A stretch of 36,702 nt of DNA from an uncultured Alphaproteobacteria bacterium (GCA_902602695.1 CACKRO010000013.1:1-36702); one strand, 5' to 3'; counted from the stretch's first letter, positions 24,815-35,365 are shown. A program made the numbers and translations. The notes: generated by a model from the letters alone, not told the origin.

Positions 24815-27800
24815 CATAAATAAAATATTAATAGTAGGTGCAGGTCCTATAGTTATTGGTCAAGCTTGTGAATTTGATTACTCGGGTGCTCAGGCATGTA
24901 AGTCTCTCAAAGATGAAGGCTACAAAATTGTATTAATTAATTCAAATCCTGCAACAATAATGACTGATCCAGAATTAGCTGATCAAACTTATATTGAACC
25001 TATAACTAAAGAGTTTGTAGAAAAAATAATCGAAATCGAAAAACCAGATGCTCTTCTACCAACTATGGGAGGGCAAACTGCTTTAAACGTTTCAATGGAA
25101 CTATTTAATAATCGTATACTTGAAAAACACGGAGTAAAAATGATTGGAGCTAATCCAACAGCAATAGAATTAGCTGAGGATAGGCAAAAATTTAAAGATG
25201 CTATGAAAGAAATTGGTTTAAACTGTCCTAAAAGTTACGTGGTTAACACTATTGAAGGGTCAAAAAGAGTAAAAAATGAATTAAATTTACCTCTTGTCAT
25301 AAGACCAAGTTTTACACTTGGAGGTACCGGAGGTGGCGTTGCCTATGATGATGAGGGTTTTATTGATTTATGTAATAGGGGTTTAAATGCGAGCCCAACA
25401 AATCAGATACTTATTGAAAAATCTGTTTCAGGTTGGAAAGAATTTGAGATGGAAGTTGTAAGAGATAATAAAGATAATTGTATAATTGTTTGCTCAATTG
25501 AAAATGTTGATCCAATGGGTGTTCATACTGGAGATAGCATTACAGTAGCTCCATCCTTAACATTAACTGATAAAGAATATCAAATTTTAAGGAATGCTAG
25601 CATTAAGGTTCTCAGAAAAATAGGTGTAGATACTGGTGGGTCAAATGTTCAATTTGCAATAAATCCTGAAGATGGGGAAATTAATGTAATAGAAATGAAT
25701 CCAAGAGTTAGTAGATCTTCTGCGTTGGCATCGAAAGCTACAGGTTTTCCAATAGCAAAAATTGCTGCAAAATTAGCTGTAGGCTATACTTTGGATGAAC
25801 TTGAAAATGATATTACTACGACAACACCAGCAAGTTTTGAACCAACTATTGATTATGTTGTAACTAAAATTCCAAGATTTACTTTTGAAAAATTTGTTGG
25901 TGCTAATTCTGACTTAACAACATCCATGAAATCAGTTGGTGAGGCAATGAGTATAGGTAGATCTTTTAATGAATCAATCCAAAAGGGGTTTAATTCTCTT
26001 GAGTATGGTCTAACTGGTTTTGATAAACCAAAACTTAGCTCAAATGATAAAAATACAGTTTTGAATGAACTTAAAATACAATCTTCTCAACGCTTGTTAG
26101 TTGTAGGAGAGGCCCTAAGGATTGGATTAACAGTTGATGAAATAAATCAAACTACAAAATATGATAAATGGTTTTTATATCAAATTAAAACAATAATTGA
26201 TTTTGAAAAAATATTAAAAGAAAAAGGCCTCAAAAAAAATATAATATTATATGCTAAGAAAATAGGCTTCTCGGATAGTAAAATCTCATCAATATTAAGT
26301 ATTAAAGAAATAGAATTAAGAAAATTTAGAAATTATAACGATATTAATCCTGTATTCAGACTAGTGGATACTTGTGCAGGTGAATTTAGTTCTAAAACTC
26401 CATATCTTTATTCTACTTACGATTGGGATTTTGAAAATACTAAATTCTGTGAAGCAAATCCTACATCAAAAGACAAAGTAATAATTCTTGGAGGTGGCCC
26501 TAATAGAATAGGTCAAGGTATTGAATTTGATTATTGCTGTGTACATGCTGTCTATGCATTGAAAGAAAAGGACATTGAAACAATAATGATAAATTGTAAC
26601 CCAGAAACAGTTTCAACTGACTATGATACTGCTGATAGACTTTATTTTGAACCACTTTCAGCTGAAAGTGTTATTGAAATTTACAATAAAGAAAAAAGTA
26701 ATGGAAATGTTCTTGGTGTGTTAGTTCAATTTGGAGGCCAGACTCCTTTAAAAATTGCAAAAGAATTAGAAGAGGCTGGAATAAAAGTTATAGGAACTTC
26801 AACTGAAGCAATAGATTTAGCTGAAGATAGAGATAGATTCAGTGAAATATTAATGAAACTAAAAATTGCTCAACCAAAAAATGCTTTTGCAAATACTGTA
26901 GCTCAAACTTTAGAAAAAGCTGAAGAAATTGGATATCCTGTTTTAGTTAGACCTTCATATGTACTTGGAGGAAGAGCTATGCAAATCGCATACAATAAAG
27001 ATAATTTAGAATCATTTTCTAATGAAGCTCTTGAAGTTTCTTCAAATAATGTAATTTTAATTGATGAGTATCTTGAGAATGCCAAAGAAATAGATGTAGA
27101 TATAATTAGAGATAAAAATGGAGAAATATTTGTAGCTGGGATTATGGAACATATCGAAGAGGCAGGAATTCACTCTGGAGATAGTGCTTGTTCCTTACCT
27201 CCCTATTCAGTTAGTAAAGAAACTCAGAATAAAATAATTGAATGGGTATCAAAAATTGCCAATGAAATTAATGTTGTTGGATTAATGAATACTCAATTAG
27301 CAATTAAAGATAAAAAAATATATGTTTTAGAAGTAAACCCAAGAGCTAGCAGGACTGTACCATTTGTGGCCAAATCAAAAGGTATTCCAGTCGCAAAAAT
27401 TGCAGCAAAAGTTATGGTAGGCGAAAATCTTAATTCAATTTTAAGTGATTATAAAATTAATGAATTAAAAAACTTTAATGTAAAAGAATCTGTTTTTCCT
27501 TTCAATAAATTTGATGGAGTTGATCTAATATTAGGTCCTGAAATGAAATCTACAGGAGAAGTTATGGGAATAGATGAAACCTTTTTATCTTCCTATATAA
27601 AGAGTCAAATAGCCTGTGGTAATATTCTTCCATCTAAAGGGACAGTATTTATCTCAGTAGATAATGATAATAAAAAGTTCATTATTGAGATAGCACAAAA
27701 GTTAAAAGAATTAGATTTTAATCTACTTGCAACTAAAGGGACTGCTGAGTACTTAAATACTAATAACATCAAGACAAAAATAGTAAATAAAGTAAAAGAA

Positions 27801-28028
27801 GGTAATCCTCATGTAGTTGACTCATTAATTAATAATGAAATTCAGTTAGTAATTAATACAACAAAAACTCAATCATCTATTAGAGATAGCTATAGTATTA
27901 GAAGGACATCACTAATGTATAATATTCCATATTACACGACAATAGCTGGAGCAAAAGTTGCTGTAGATGCTATTGAACATATGAAAACTCAAGAATTCAC
28001 AATAAAAAGTCTTCAAACTATAAATTAA
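24798..28028 (+). CDS. carB: Carbamoyl-phosphate synthase large subunit
   Basis: CarB uses bicarbonate, two ATP and the ammonia from CarA to make carbamoyl phosphate. I choose the ATG at 24798 ([18 protein letters not shown]), the standard start; a GTG at 24714 is in frame but lies deep in carA. This gives 1076 residues, the normal length. Two homologous ATP-grasp halves are visible: the first with [23 protein letters not shown] and [18 protein letters not shown], the second with [29 protein letters not shown] and [18 protein letters not shown]. The C-terminal part (from about 940, [24 protein letters not shown]) is the methylglyoxal-synthase-like allosteric domain. carA, carB and greA follow each other closely on the strand. 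Confidence 0.97.
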   Translation: MPKRTDINKILIVGAGPIVIGQACEFDYSGAQACKSLKDEGYKIVLINSNPATIMTDPELADQTYIEPITKEFVEKIIEIEKPDALLPTMGGQTALNVSMELFNNRILEKHGVKMIGANPTAIELAEDRQKFKDAMKEIGLNCPKSYVVNTIEGSKRVKNELNLPLVIRPSFTLGGTGGGVAYDDEGFIDLCNRGLNASPTNQILIEKSVSGWKEFEMEVVRDNKDNCIIVCSIENVDPMGVHTGDSITVAPSLTLTDKEYQILRNASIKVLRKIGVDTGGSNVQFAINPEDGEINVIEMNPRVSRSSALASKATGFPIAKIAAKLAVGYTLDELENDITTTTPASFEPTIDYVVTKIPRFTFEKFVGANSDLTTSMKSVGEAMSIGRSFNESIQKGFNSLEYGLTGFDKPKLSSNDKNTVLNELKIQSSQRLLVVGEALRIGLTVDEINQTTKYDKWFLYQIKTIIDFEKILKEKGLKKNIILYAKKIGFSDSKISSILSIKEIELRKFRNYNDINPVFRLVDTCAGEFSSKTPYLYSTYDWDFENTKFCEANPTSKDKVIILGGGPNRIGQGIEFDYCCVHAVYALKEKDIETIMINCNPETVSTDYDTADRLYFEPLSAESVIEIYNKEKSNGNVLGVLVQFGGQTPLKIAKELEEAGIKVIGTSTEAIDLAEDRDRFSEILMKLKIAQPKNAFANTVAQTLEKAEEIGYPVLVRPSYVLGGRAMQIAYNKDNLESFSNEALEVSSNNVILIDEYLENAKEIDVDIIRDKNGEIFVAGIMEHIEEAGIHSGDSACSLPPYSVSKETQNKIIEWVSKIANEINVVGLMNTQLAIKDKKIYVLEVNPRASRTVPFVAKSKGIPVAKIAAKVMVGENLNSILSDYKINELKNFNVKESVFPFNKFDGVDLILGPEMKSTGEVMGIDETFLSSYIKSQIACGNILPSKGTVFISVDNDNKKFIIEIAQKLKELDFNLLATKGTAEYLNTNNIKTKIVNKVKEGNPHVVDSLINNEIQLVINTTKTQSSIRDSYSIRRTSLMYNIPYYTTIAGAKVAVDAIEHMKTQEFTIKSLQTIN

Positions 28029-28068
28029 TTTTATTGACTATAAAAAATAAATAAATCATCATGAGTTT

Positions 28069-28542
28069 ATGAATAAAATTCCTATGACTGCTGAAGGTTA
28101 TACAAAATTACAAGATGAATTAAAAAAATTAACCTCTCAGGATAGACCAAAAATAATTGAAGCAATTGCCGAGGCTAGAAGCCACGGTGATTTATCTGAA
28201 AATGCAGAATATCAATATGCTAAAGAACAACAAAGTTTAATTGAAGGAAGAATTATAGATTTAGAGAGTGCTATTAGTAAAGCAGAGGTAATAGATGTTA
28301 AATCTATTGAAGGTGACGATATTAAGTTTGGTGCAACAGTTGAAATAGAAGATGATGAAAGTGGAGAAAAACAACAATATCAAATTGTTGGGGAATATGA
28401 ATCAGATATTGAAAATAAAAAACTTTCAATTACTAGTCCTCTAGCAAGAGGCTTGATTGGTAAAACAGAAGAAGACAATATTGAAATCAATAGTCCAAAA
28501 GGTTTAAAAAGCTTCACAATATTATCAGTAAAATACATTTGA
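28069..28542 (+). CDS. greA: Transcription elongation factor GreA
   Basis: GreA rescues backtracked RNA polymerase by helping it cut the RNA 3' end. The 157-residue protein shows the normal two parts: an N-terminal coiled coil (MTAEGYTKLQDELKKLTSQDRP to about 75) with the acidic tip GDLSENAEYQYAKEQQ (residues 40-55, including the conserved D and E that hold Mg at the active site), and a C-terminal FKBP-like domain (KFGATVEIED, LSITSPLARGLIGK, NSPKG). It lies 40 bases after carB and its stop overlaps the next gene by 4 bases (TTGA). The carAB-greA order is common in alphaproteobacteria. Confidence 0.97.
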   Translation: MNKIPMTAEGYTKLQDELKKLTSQDRPKIIEAIAEARSHGDLSENAEYQYAKEQQSLIEGRIIDLESAISKAEVIDVKSIEGDDIKFGATVEIEDDESGEKQQYQIVGEYESDIENKKLSITSPLARGLIGKTEEDNIEINSPKGLKSFTILSVKYI

Positions 28543-29498
28543 ATATAGACAATCCTAAAATTTGGTCATTAACTGATGGTTCACAAGGAATGATAAGTCA
28601 GACTAAAGGTCTGGCAAATGAATTAAGTATAAATATAAAAGAAGTTAAAACTGAAATAATTTTTCCTTGGAATAGATTACAACCTGGAATACTTCCTATT
28701 TTTAACTGGATATTTAAAAATAAGTTACCTACAAACGAAATACCTGATGTGGTCATTAGTTGTGGGAGAAAAAGTGTTTACTTATCAGTCTATCTTAAAA
28801 AAAAATATCCTAATATAATTAATATTCATATTCAAAACCCAAAAATTTCTTCAAAATACTTTTCATTTGTTATTGCTCCAAATCATGATGGTTTATATGG
28901 TGAAAATATAATCAATTCAACAGGTGCGATACATCATTTTAAAAAAACTAATAATTTAAAAAATCATTTTGAAATTGATACAAAAAATTTGATTACTTGT
29001 ATTATTGGAGGTGAAAATAATCACTATAATTTCTCAAAAGAAAATACTTTGGATCTTTGTGAGAGAATAAAAAAAATGAAGAACTATAATATTAATAAAG
29101 AAATTTTAGTTATTACCTCGAGAAGAACTAATCAAGAAATTAAATATATTTTAAAAAAAGAATTGAACTCCATATCTACATTATGGTTTGGAGAAGGAAA
29201 GAATCCATACGAATTTGCTCTTTATAATTCTAGTTATTTTATTATTACTTCTGACTCAACCTCTATGATTTCTGAAGCAAGTATATCTAGCAAACCAATT
29301 TATGTTTATCAATTACCAATGAAGAGAAAAAGTAAAAGATTTATAAGATTCCATGAAGAATTTAAAAAAATGAATATAACAAGAGATTTTAATACTTTAG
29401 ACAAATTAGAAAATTGGACATATACGAAACTAGAAGAAAGCAAAAGAATTGCTGGAATTATAAAAAAAAGAATTATAGAAAGGAAGAATGAATCTTGA
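28539..29498 (+). CDS. ELM1/DUF1022-family protein (mitochondrial fission ELM1-like)
   Basis: This 319-residue protein resembles the ELM1/DUF1022 family, whose plant member acts in mitochondrial fission and whose bacterial members look like GT-B-fold glycosyltransferases of unknown role. Visible marks are IWSLTDGSQGMISQTKGLA near the start, PDVVISCGRKSV (69-80), HIQNPK (97-102), FVIAPNHDGL (109-118), CIIGGENNHYNF (about 153-164), TSRRT and the SDSTSMISEASIS segment (about 239-251). There is no signal peptide or clear membrane span. The start is a TTG that overlaps the greA stop. It overlaps the next gene, a 2OG-Fe(II) oxygenase, by 11 bases, which suggests the pair works together, perhaps on a cell-surface glycan; this is a guess. 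Confidence 0.8.
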   Translation: MNIDNPKIWSLTDGSQGMISQTKGLANELSINIKEVKTEIIFPWNRLQPGILPIFNWIFKNKLPTNEIPDVVISCGRKSVYLSVYLKKKYPNIINIHIQNPKISSKYFSFVIAPNHDGLYGENIINSTGAIHHFKKTNNLKNHFEIDTKNLITCIIGGENNHYNFSKENTLDLCERIKKMKNYNINKEILVITSRRTNQEIKYILKKELNSISTLWFGEGKNPYEFALYNSSYFIITSDSTSMISEASISSKPIYVYQLPMKRKSKRFIRFHEEFKKMNITRDFNTLDKLENWTYTKLEESKRIAGIIKKRIIERKNES

Positions 29499-30108
29499 GA
29501 ATTTAGCTCATGCAGATTTTCCCTTTAATCATTGGGTATTTAGTAATTGCTTAGAAGAAGGTGCATTAGAAGAAATTTCCTATAGTAATATTCCGTCAGG
29601 AGACAGAATGTACGATGGGACAAGAGCTGCCGATCATACAGGCCAGGGAATTGATGGTAAATTAAGACTTTTTATAACAAAAAATAATTGTCAAAATTTT
29701 CCATATCTAACAAAATTAATTCAGTCTTTACAAAATATAGAAATGGTTAACAAAATATCGAAAATAATTAATAAAGATTTATCAAATTCATATGTGAGAT
29801 TAGAAGTAATTGGAGATAAAAAAGGATTTTGGTTAAAACCACACAAAGATATCTTAGAAAAATTAGTGACGATGATGGTTTGGGCAAACCCATATAATGA
29901 AGCTTCAAATTTGGGCACCGACCTATATGATAAAAATTTTAAATTAGTTAAAACAATTGAATATATTCATAATAGTGGCTATTTTTTTTCTTCAGGGGAT
30001 GATACTTGGCATGGACTTGAATTAAAAGAAATTCAAAAAGAAAGAAGATGTATTCAAATAAATTATGTTACTTTTAATACAGATTGGCCAGTTGAAAAAA
30101 GTGACTAA
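29488..30108 (+). CDS. 2OG-Fe(II) oxygenase family protein
   Basis: This 206-residue protein looks like a prolyl-4-hydroxylase-type 2-oxoglutarate/Fe(II) oxygenase. The expected iron ligands are H119 and D121 in WLKPHKDI and H175 in DDTWHGLE, with R186 or R187 in KERRCIQINY binding 2-oxoglutarate; GTDLYD (143-148) follows the metal site as in this fold. No signal peptide is seen, so it acts in the cytosol. AAGAATG with AGGAAG just upstream gives a good ribosome binding site inside the end of the ELM1-like gene. The substrate is not known. It differs from the two PhyH oxygenases in the left part of the window. Confidence 0.8.
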   Translation: MNLENLAHADFPFNHWVFSNCLEEGALEEISYSNIPSGDRMYDGTRAADHTGQGIDGKLRLFITKNNCQNFPYLTKLIQSLQNIEMVNKISKIINKDLSNSYVRLEVIGDKKGFWLKPHKDILEKLVTMMVWANPYNEASNLGTDLYDKNFKLVKTIEYIHNSGYFFSSGDDTWHGLELKEIQKERRCIQINYVTFNTDWPVEKSD

Positions 30109-30125
30109 ATTATTAATTAAATTAT

Positions 30126-31067
30126 ATGACTGAAAAAATAGAAAATGACGTCTTAATTATAGGTTCTGGACCAGCAGGCTATACAGCTGCAATCTATGCA
30201 GCAAGAGCAAATTTAAAACCACATTTAGTTTCGGGTTTAGAACCAGGAGGTCAGCTAACTATTACTACGGATGTAGAAAACTATCCAGGATTTGAAAATG
30301 TTATTCAGGGACCTTGGCTTATGGAACAAATGAAGGAACAAGCTGTAAAAGTAGGTACTATTTTTCATAATGATATTGTAACGTTAGTTGATTTTGAAAA
30401 AAATCCATTTATTTCCAAAACTGAGTCAGGAAAAGAATTTGTATCCAAATCAATAATTATTGCAACAGGTGCTCAAGCTAGATGGCTGAATTTGGAAAGT
30501 GAAAAAAAATTTAAAGGATTTGGTATTTCTGCTTGTGCAACTTGTGATGGTTTTTTCTTCAAAGATCAACAAGTAGCAGTGATAGGTGGAGGTAATAGTG
30601 CAGTAGAGGAGGCAATGTTTTTAACTAAATTTGCTTCAAAGGTATTGTTAATTCATAGAAGAGATAGTTTGCGAGCTGAAAAAATTTTACAAGAAAGACT
30701 GTTTAACAATAAAAAAATTGAAGTAATTTGGAACAGTAAAGTTTCTGAATTTGTTGGAGATGAAAATGCAAATACATTAAAAAAAATTATTTTAGAGAAC
30801 ACTTTAGATAGCAGCAAAACAACTATAGATGTAAATGGTGCATTTATAGCCATAGGACATGATCCTGCTACTTCACTTTTTATTGATAAATTAAAAATGG
30901 ATGAGGAAAATTACATAATTACTAAACCTGACAGTACTGAAACAAGTATTAAGGGAGTTTTTGCTGCCGGAGATGTAAAAGATAAAATTTACAGACAAGC
31001 TGTTACTGCTGCTGGTATGGGTTGTATGGCTGCTTTAGAAGCTGAAAAATATATAGCGGAGAGTTAA
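30126..31067 (+). CDS. trxB: Thioredoxin reductase
   Basis: TrxB passes electrons from NADPH through FAD and a cysteine pair to thioredoxin. The 313-residue protein has the FAD site IIGSGPAGYTAAIYAARA (11-28), the GGQLTITTDVENYPGF segment (41-56), the redox pair C137-A-T-C140 followed by DG, the NADPH site VIGGGNSAVEEA (152-163), RRDSLRAEK and the second FAD motif GVFAAGDVKDK near 278. Length is normal. It starts 17 bases after the oxygenase gene with no clear Shine-Dalgarno sequence, and its stop directly abuts the stop of the convergent rpmJ. Confidence 0.96.
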   Translation: MTEKIENDVLIIGSGPAGYTAAIYAARANLKPHLVSGLEPGGQLTITTDVENYPGFENVIQGPWLMEQMKEQAVKVGTIFHNDIVTLVDFEKNPFISKTESGKEFVSKSIIIATGAQARWLNLESEKKFKGFGISACATCDGFFFKDQQVAVIGGGNSAVEEAMFLTKFASKVLLIHRRDSLRAEKILQERLFNNKKIEVIWNSKVSEFVGDENANTLKKIILENTLDSSKTTIDVNGAFIAIGHDPATSLFIDKLKMDEENYIITKPDSTETSIKGVFAAGDVKDKIYRQAVTAAGMGCMAALEAEKYIAES

Positions 31068-31193
31068 TTAACCCTGTCTTGCTTTCATTCTGGGATTTTT
31101 TTTGTTAATTACATAAATCCTACCTTTTCTACGAACAATTTTACAATCCTTATCCCTAGTTTTGGCAGTTTTTAATGAACATTTAACTTTCAT
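31068..31193 (-). CDS. rpmJ: 50S ribosomal protein L36 (long, YkgO-like type)
   Basis: The minus strand encodes 41 residues from ATG 31193 to TAA 31068-31070: it begins [14 protein letters not shown], continues [18 protein letters not shown] and ends MKARQG, a clear match to the 41-residue L36 of proteobacteria. It carries two cysteines (C5, C17) but not the full CxxC...C..H zinc set of the short L36. L36 is a small basic protein of the large ribosomal subunit. The gene is convergent with trxB with no base between the stops, and diverges from the gamma-glutamyltransferase-like gene over 57 bases. Confidence 0.95.
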   Translation of the reverse strand: MKVKCSLKTAKTRDKDCKIVRRKGRIYVINKKNPRMKARQG

Positions 31194-31250
31194 AAAAAGT
31201 GCTTTAAATTCTGGGATTTGTTTTGTCAAACATATATTGTCTGAATCAAT

Positions 31251-32837
31251 ATGAGAAAGTTATCTTATCCTGGAAGATCTAATGTTTTAGCTCAAAATGG
31301 CATGGTTGCAACATCAAATCCATTAAGCTCAATGGTAGCGATTAATGTACTTCAAAAAGGTGGAAATGCCGTTGATGCTGCTATCGCGGCTTCAGCAGTT
31401 CAAGCTGTAGTATGTCCTAGCGCAACAGGAATTGGTGGAGATTGCTTTGCAATTATTTCGATGAATGGAAAAAAACCAATTGCTGTAAATGGTTCTGGAA
31501 TTGCTCCGAAAAAAGCAAATTTACAGTTTTATAAAGATAATAAAATAAAAAATATTGGCTTAACAAGTCCACATTCAGTTACTATTCCCGGATCAGTTCA
31601 TGCGTGGTGTTCTATGCATGAAAAATTTGGAATAATTGATTTTAAAGAAGTTTTAAATAGTGCAGAAAATTTTGCTAGAAGAGGATTTCCTGTTCATGAA
31701 GTAGAAGCTATTGCATGGAAAGAGAATGAAAAAAAACTTAAAAAAAATCCTAATTCTAAGAGGTTATTTTTAAATCAAAATCTCAGTTATAATTATGGTG
31801 AAGTTTTTAAGAATATTCCTTTAGCAAATACTTTAAGAGTCATATCAAAAAATAAAATTAAAGGATTTTATCAAAGTGAAATAACTAAAGATATGGTCAA
31901 GACACTAAATAAACTAGGAGGACTGCATACAGAAGAAGATTTCTATAATCAAAAAACGTTGTTTTCAAAAACAATTACAAATTCGTATAGAAATTTAAAG
32001 ATCCATCAATGCCCTCTGAATAGTCCTGGATTAGTCGTCTTGATGATGATGGCAATGATTGAGAAATTAAATATAAAAAAATACAATCCTTTAAGTTTTG
32101 AAAGATATCATCTTCAAACTGAAATTTCAAAAATATGTTTTGAAGTCAAGGAAAGAATATTTGGTGATCCTAATTTTAACAGTATAAATATTAAAGATTA
32201 TTTAAGTAATGAATATATAAGCTCTTTATGTTCTAGAATTAATAAAAATAAAATTTACTCTTCAAAAAAAAGCTATGTAACTTCTCACCCTGAAACAATA
32301 TATTTAAGTGTTGTAGATAGAGATTTGAATTCAGTATCTTTTATTAATTCAATATGTCATGGTTTTGGAAGTGGAATTACAAGCAATAAAACAGGAATTC
32401 TTTTTCAAAATAGAGGTGTAAATTTCAGATTAGAAGATGATCACCCAAACTCAATTAATGGTCAAAAAAGACCACTTCATACAATAATCCCAGGTCTAAT
32501 AACTAATAAGTATGATGAGACCCTGTATTCTTTCGGGGTAATGGGAGGGCAATATCAACCAATTGGTCAATCTCATTTGATTCAAAATATAATCGACTAC
32601 AATATGTCAGTACAAGAAGGTTTGGACTTACCTCGAGCATTTGCTCTAAATGGCATATTAAATGTTGAAAATTCATTAGATGATAAAATTGTAAAAAAAT
32701 TAGGGAATATTGGTCATAAAATTAAAATAAATAAAAATGCTATAGGTGGTGGTCAATGTATAAAAATAGATAGAAAAAATGGAGTATTTATTGGGGGATC
32801 AGATCCACGAAAGGATGGTATGGCAATTGGTTACTAA
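31251..32837 (+). CDS. Gamma-glutamyltransferase-family protein without signal peptide
   Basis: This 528-residue protein belongs to the GGT Ntn-hydrolase family, made as one chain and cut before a catalytic threonine. The N-terminal part has [29 protein letters not shown] (18-46), [12 protein letters not shown] (57-68) and the GSVHAW motif (114-119). The likely catalytic T349 lies in [18 protein letters not shown], and later GRP-type motifs [10 protein letters not shown] and [12 protein letters not shown] are present. GGTs are usually exported, but no signal peptide is seen here, as in cytosolic YwrD-like members. It could handle gamma-glutamyl compounds such as glutathione or act as an acylase. 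It abuts guaC tail to tail with one base between the stops. Confidence 0.88.
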   Translation: MRKLSYPGRSNVLAQNGMVATSNPLSSMVAINVLQKGGNAVDAAIAASAVQAVVCPSATGIGGDCFAIISMNGKKPIAVNGSGIAPKKANLQFYKDNKIKNIGLTSPHSVTIPGSVHAWCSMHEKFGIIDFKEVLNSAENFARRGFPVHEVEAIAWKENEKKLKKNPNSKRLFLNQNLSYNYGEVFKNIPLANTLRVISKNKIKGFYQSEITKDMVKTLNKLGGLHTEEDFYNQKTLFSKTITNSYRNLKIHQCPLNSPGLVVLMMMAMIEKLNIKKYNPLSFERYHLQTEISKICFEVKERIFGDPNFNSINIKDYLSNEYISSLCSRINKNKIYSSKKSYVTSHPETIYLSVVDRDLNSVSFINSICHGFGSGITSNKTGILFQNRGVNFRLEDDHPNSINGQKRPLHTIIPGLITNKYDETLYSFGVMGGQYQPIGQSHLIQNIIDYNMSVQEGLDLPRAFALNGILNVENSLDDKIVKKLGNIGHKIKINKNAIGGGQCIKIDRKNGVFIGGSDPRKDGMAIGY

Positions 32838-32838
32838 T

Positions 32839-33876
32839 CTATACTTTTCCAAAAGTGTCATTATACTGACTATTTACTCTTACAAATGTGGTACACTTAC
32901 TAAGCTGTTTTAATGATGAAGCTCCAACATATGTACAACTACTTCTAACTCCTCCGAGAATATCTCTAATTGTGCTATCTAAAGAATTTTTCATTCGTAT
33001 TTTAACTTTTTTTCCTTCAGATGATCTATAATTTGCCAGACCGCCATAATGTTTCTCATTAGCTTCTTCAGAGCTAGATCCATAAAATTCAATATATTTA
33101 CTTCCTTGCTCTTCAATTATGTCGCCTCCGCCCTCTTTATGTCCTGCTAACATTCCACCAAGCATAACAAAATCTGCACCGGCACCAAATCCCTTTGCAA
33201 CATCTCCAGGACAAGTACACCCACCATCAGCTACAATATGTGCTCCTAATCCATGTGCTGCATCAGCACATTCCATTACTGCACTTAGTTGTGGATACCC
33301 TACTCCTGTTTGTATTCTAGTAGTACAGACACTTCCAGGACCTATACCAACTTTAACAATGTCCGCTCCACTTAATACTAATTCCTGAGTCATATCTGCA
33401 GTTACAACATTACCTGCAATAATAGTTTTCTTTGGATATTTATTTCTTACTTCAGAAACAAAATTACTAAAGTTTTCTGAATATCCATTTGCTACATCAA
33501 TACAGATAAATTTAAATTTTGGATATTTTTTTAAGATTGAATTTAATCTATTATAACTGTCTTTACTTGTACCGCAACTAAGAGCAATTGAATCAAAGAA
33601 AATATTTTTTTTATAAATAGCTCCTATTTTATTAATATCATGCTGTTTTGTTAGAGCAGTCATTAGTTTGTGAGAAGTTAGTTTTTTTGCAACATCTATT
33701 TCACCAACACCATCCATATTAGAGGCTATGATTGGAATTCCTTTCCATGATGATCTTGAATGTTTGAAGGTATATTTTCTATTCAACTCAACATCTTTCC
33801 TACTTTTTAAAGTACTTCTCTTTGGTCTAAAAAGGACATCTGAGTAGTCAAGTTTAATTTCTTCTTCAATTCTCAT
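32839..33876 (-). CDS. guaC: GMP reductase
   Basis: GuaC turns GMP into IMP with NADPH, returning guanine nucleotides to the purine pool. The 345-residue protein is a TIM-barrel of the IMPDH/GMPR family with [14 protein letters not shown] (8-21), [10 protein letters not shown] (49-58), the catalytic loop [21 protein letters not shown] holding C184, [33 protein letters not shown] and the EGKKVKI segment. There is no CBS insertion, which separates it from IMP dehydrogenase. It is convergent with the GGT-like gene and starts 62 bases from ispA on the other strand. Confidence 0.95.
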   Translation of the reverse strand: MRIEEEIKLDYSDVLFRPKRSTLKSRKDVELNRKYTFKHSRSSWKGIPIIASNMDGVGEIDVAKKLTSHKLMTALTKQHDINKIGAIYKKNIFFDSIALSCGTSKDSYNRLNSILKKYPKFKFICIDVANGYSENFSNFVSEVRNKYPKKTIIAGNVVTADMTQELVLSGADIVKVGIGPGSVCTTRIQTGVGYPQLSAVMECADAAHGLGAHIVADGGCTCPGDVAKGFGAGADFVMLGGMLAGHKEGGGDIIEEQGSKYIEFYGSSSEEANEKHYGGLANYRSSEGKKVKIRMKNSLDSTIRDILGGVRSSCTYVGASSLKQLSKCTTFVRVNSQYNDTFGKV

Positions 33877-33938
33877 AAATACATTCGCATATTTGTATTA
33901 AATAATTTAAAAATTAAAACAAATATAAATTGTTATCT

Positions 33939-34820
33939 ATGAACTTAAATACGTTAATAAATGTAAATAAAAGAAAGTTTGATATTAAATTTAAAAAACT
34001 TTTAAAAAATAAACTAGAAAAATCTAGTTTATCAAATGCAATGTTTTATGGCTCAATGAATGGAGGAAAAAGAATAAGACCATTTTTGGTAATGGAGTCT
34101 GCAAAAATGGCAAAAATTTCATCAAATGATGCCTTTATCATAGCTTCATGTATTGAATGTATACATTCTTACTCTTTAATTCATGATGATTTGCCATCAA
34201 TGGATGATGATGATTATCGAAGAGGTAAACTAAGTACTCATAAAAAATTTAATGAAGCAACTGCAATTTTAGCAGGAGATGCTTTACATGATTTAGCATT
34301 TGAATTGATCTCAGGAAATCTTAAAAATAAAAATGATATTTCGAGATTAAATTTAATAAATTATCTTTCTTTGTGTATTGGACATAAAGGATTAGCTCTT
34401 GGGCAAGCTTTAGATTTAGAATTTGAAAATAAAAAGTTATCTAAAAATAAAATTTTAGATATGTATTCAAGAAAAACTGGCAAGTTATTTGAATTTTCTT
34501 TTTCTGCACCTTTTATATTAGGAGATAAAAGTAAAAAAGATATTCAATTTTCCAAAGATTATGGAATGTTATTTGGTTTAATATTTCAAGTGATAGATGA
34601 CTTAATTGATGAAATTGGAACTTTTAAAAAAATTGGAAAAACCCCAGGTAAAGATATTGCGCAAGGTAAAAGTACTTTGCTAGAATTGATTGGTGAAAAA
34701 CAAGTTACTGATTTTTGTAAGAATGAGATTAATAATTTTACAAAAAAACATAAAAATAAACTAAACCAAAACCCAATACTTATAAAATTGCTTGAATTTG
34801 GAATAAAAAGAATTCTTTAG
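33939..34820 (+). CDS. ispA: Polyprenyl diphosphate synthase, farnesyl-type
   Basis: This enzyme joins isopentenyl diphosphate with an allylic diphosphate in isoprenoid synthesis. From the ATG at 33939 it has 293 residues, the length of short-chain FPP synthases. It shows GGKRIRP (about 42-48), the first aspartate-rich motif DDLPSMDDDDYRRG (83-96), GQALDLEFE (155-163), and the second motif FQVIDDLIDEIGT (216-228) followed by GKTPGKDIAQGKSTLLEL. An in-frame TTG three codons upstream is less likely. No dxs follows, unlike in some alphaproteobacteria. Its stop overlaps the stop of the convergent DUF2177 gene (TTAG). Confidence 0.94.
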   Translation: MNLNTLINVNKRKFDIKFKKLLKNKLEKSSLSNAMFYGSMNGGKRIRPFLVMESAKMAKISSNDAFIIASCIECIHSYSLIHDDLPSMDDDDYRRGKLSTHKKFNEATAILAGDALHDLAFELISGNLKNKNDISRLNLINYLSLCIGHKGLALGQALDLEFENKKLSKNKILDMYSRKTGKLFEFSFSAPFILGDKSKKDIQFSKDYGMLFGLIFQVIDDLIDEIGTFKKIGKTPGKDIAQGKSTLLELIGEKQVTDFCKNEINNFTKKHKNKLNQNPILIKLLEFGIKRIL

Positions 34821-35236
34821 TAATGAACAATTTTTTTTGCAATATATAGACCTGTGGTAGCTGAAAGAGCTGTTAGTGAACCTCCCCAAAACATGTCCAC
34901 AAAAGTGACAGTTGGTGACCAACCTTTTACAACAGCCATGTTTGTCAAGTTATACGTTCCATATGCGACTAAACCAAATATAAAGCCCGTATAAACTGTT
35001 TTAAATATACTTTCAGAGTCCATACATGGCTGAATGACCACTAACGCCATCCCAAAAACATATAATATGTAAAAAAGAGCGGCTGCCCAAAGAACGGGTT
35101 TATCAGCAGGTCCAATAATCAAATCGCCGAGTAAGGGTCTATAAAAGGATTTTGTAGCGAAACTAAGCCATATTACATCAATAATCAAAAAGATTATTGA
35201 GGCTAAAAGAGTAGCAACAAAAAAGCATTTGATCAT
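34817..35236 (-). CDS. DUF2177-family integral membrane protein
   Basis: This 139-residue protein has about four membrane spans and the DUF2177 marks: FLIIDVIWLSF near the start, a middle span with YILYVFGMALVV, GLVAYGTYNLTNMAVVKGW, and VDMFWGGSLTALSATTGLYIAKK. I choose the ATG at 35236 because the family begins a few residues before the first span; in-frame ATG (35254) and TTG (35269) would add a polar tail. Its function is unknown. It starts about 55 bases from the tRNA-Val gene on the same strand and may be transcribed after it. It overlaps ispA tail to tail by 4 bases. Confidence 0.85.
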   Translation of the reverse strand: MIKCFFVATLLASIIFLIIDVIWLSFATKSFYRPLLGDLIIGPADKPVLWAAALFYILYVFGMALVVIQPCMDSESIFKTVYTGFIFGLVAYGTYNLTNMAVVKGWSPTVTFVDMFWGGSLTALSATTGLYIAKKIVHY

Positions 35237-35290
35237 ATTATATAAATATATCATATTATTAAATTTCAAGAATATTTACATAAATTTCTA

Positions 35291-35365
35291 TGGTGGGTGT
35301 GACAGGGATTGAACCTGTGGCCCCTGCCGTGTCGAGGCAGTGCTCTACCGCTGAGCTACACACCC
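35291..35365 (-). tRNA. tRNA-Val (anticodon GAC) with unusual C33
   Basis: The minus strand folds as a tRNA: acceptor GGGTGTG/CACACCC, D-arm GCTC AGCGGTA GAGC, anticodon stem CTGCC/GGCAG with loop TCGACAC, T-arm ACAGG TTCAATC CCTGT, discriminator A and encoded CCA (35293-35291). The loop gives anticodon GAC, reading GUC/GUU valine codons. Position 33, before the anticodon, is C in place of the nearly universal U. All stems pair perfectly, so the gene looks intact. Confidence 0.93.

Noticed and set aside
28034-28062. TTGACT before greA as a promoter
   Set aside because: No convincing -10 lies at suitable spacing, and greA is probably transcribed with carAB.
33119-33388. Plus-strand frame of 89 codons rich in Pro, Ala and Thr
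   Set aside because: It is the antisense of the GC-richer catalytic part of guaC; composition alone keeps it open.
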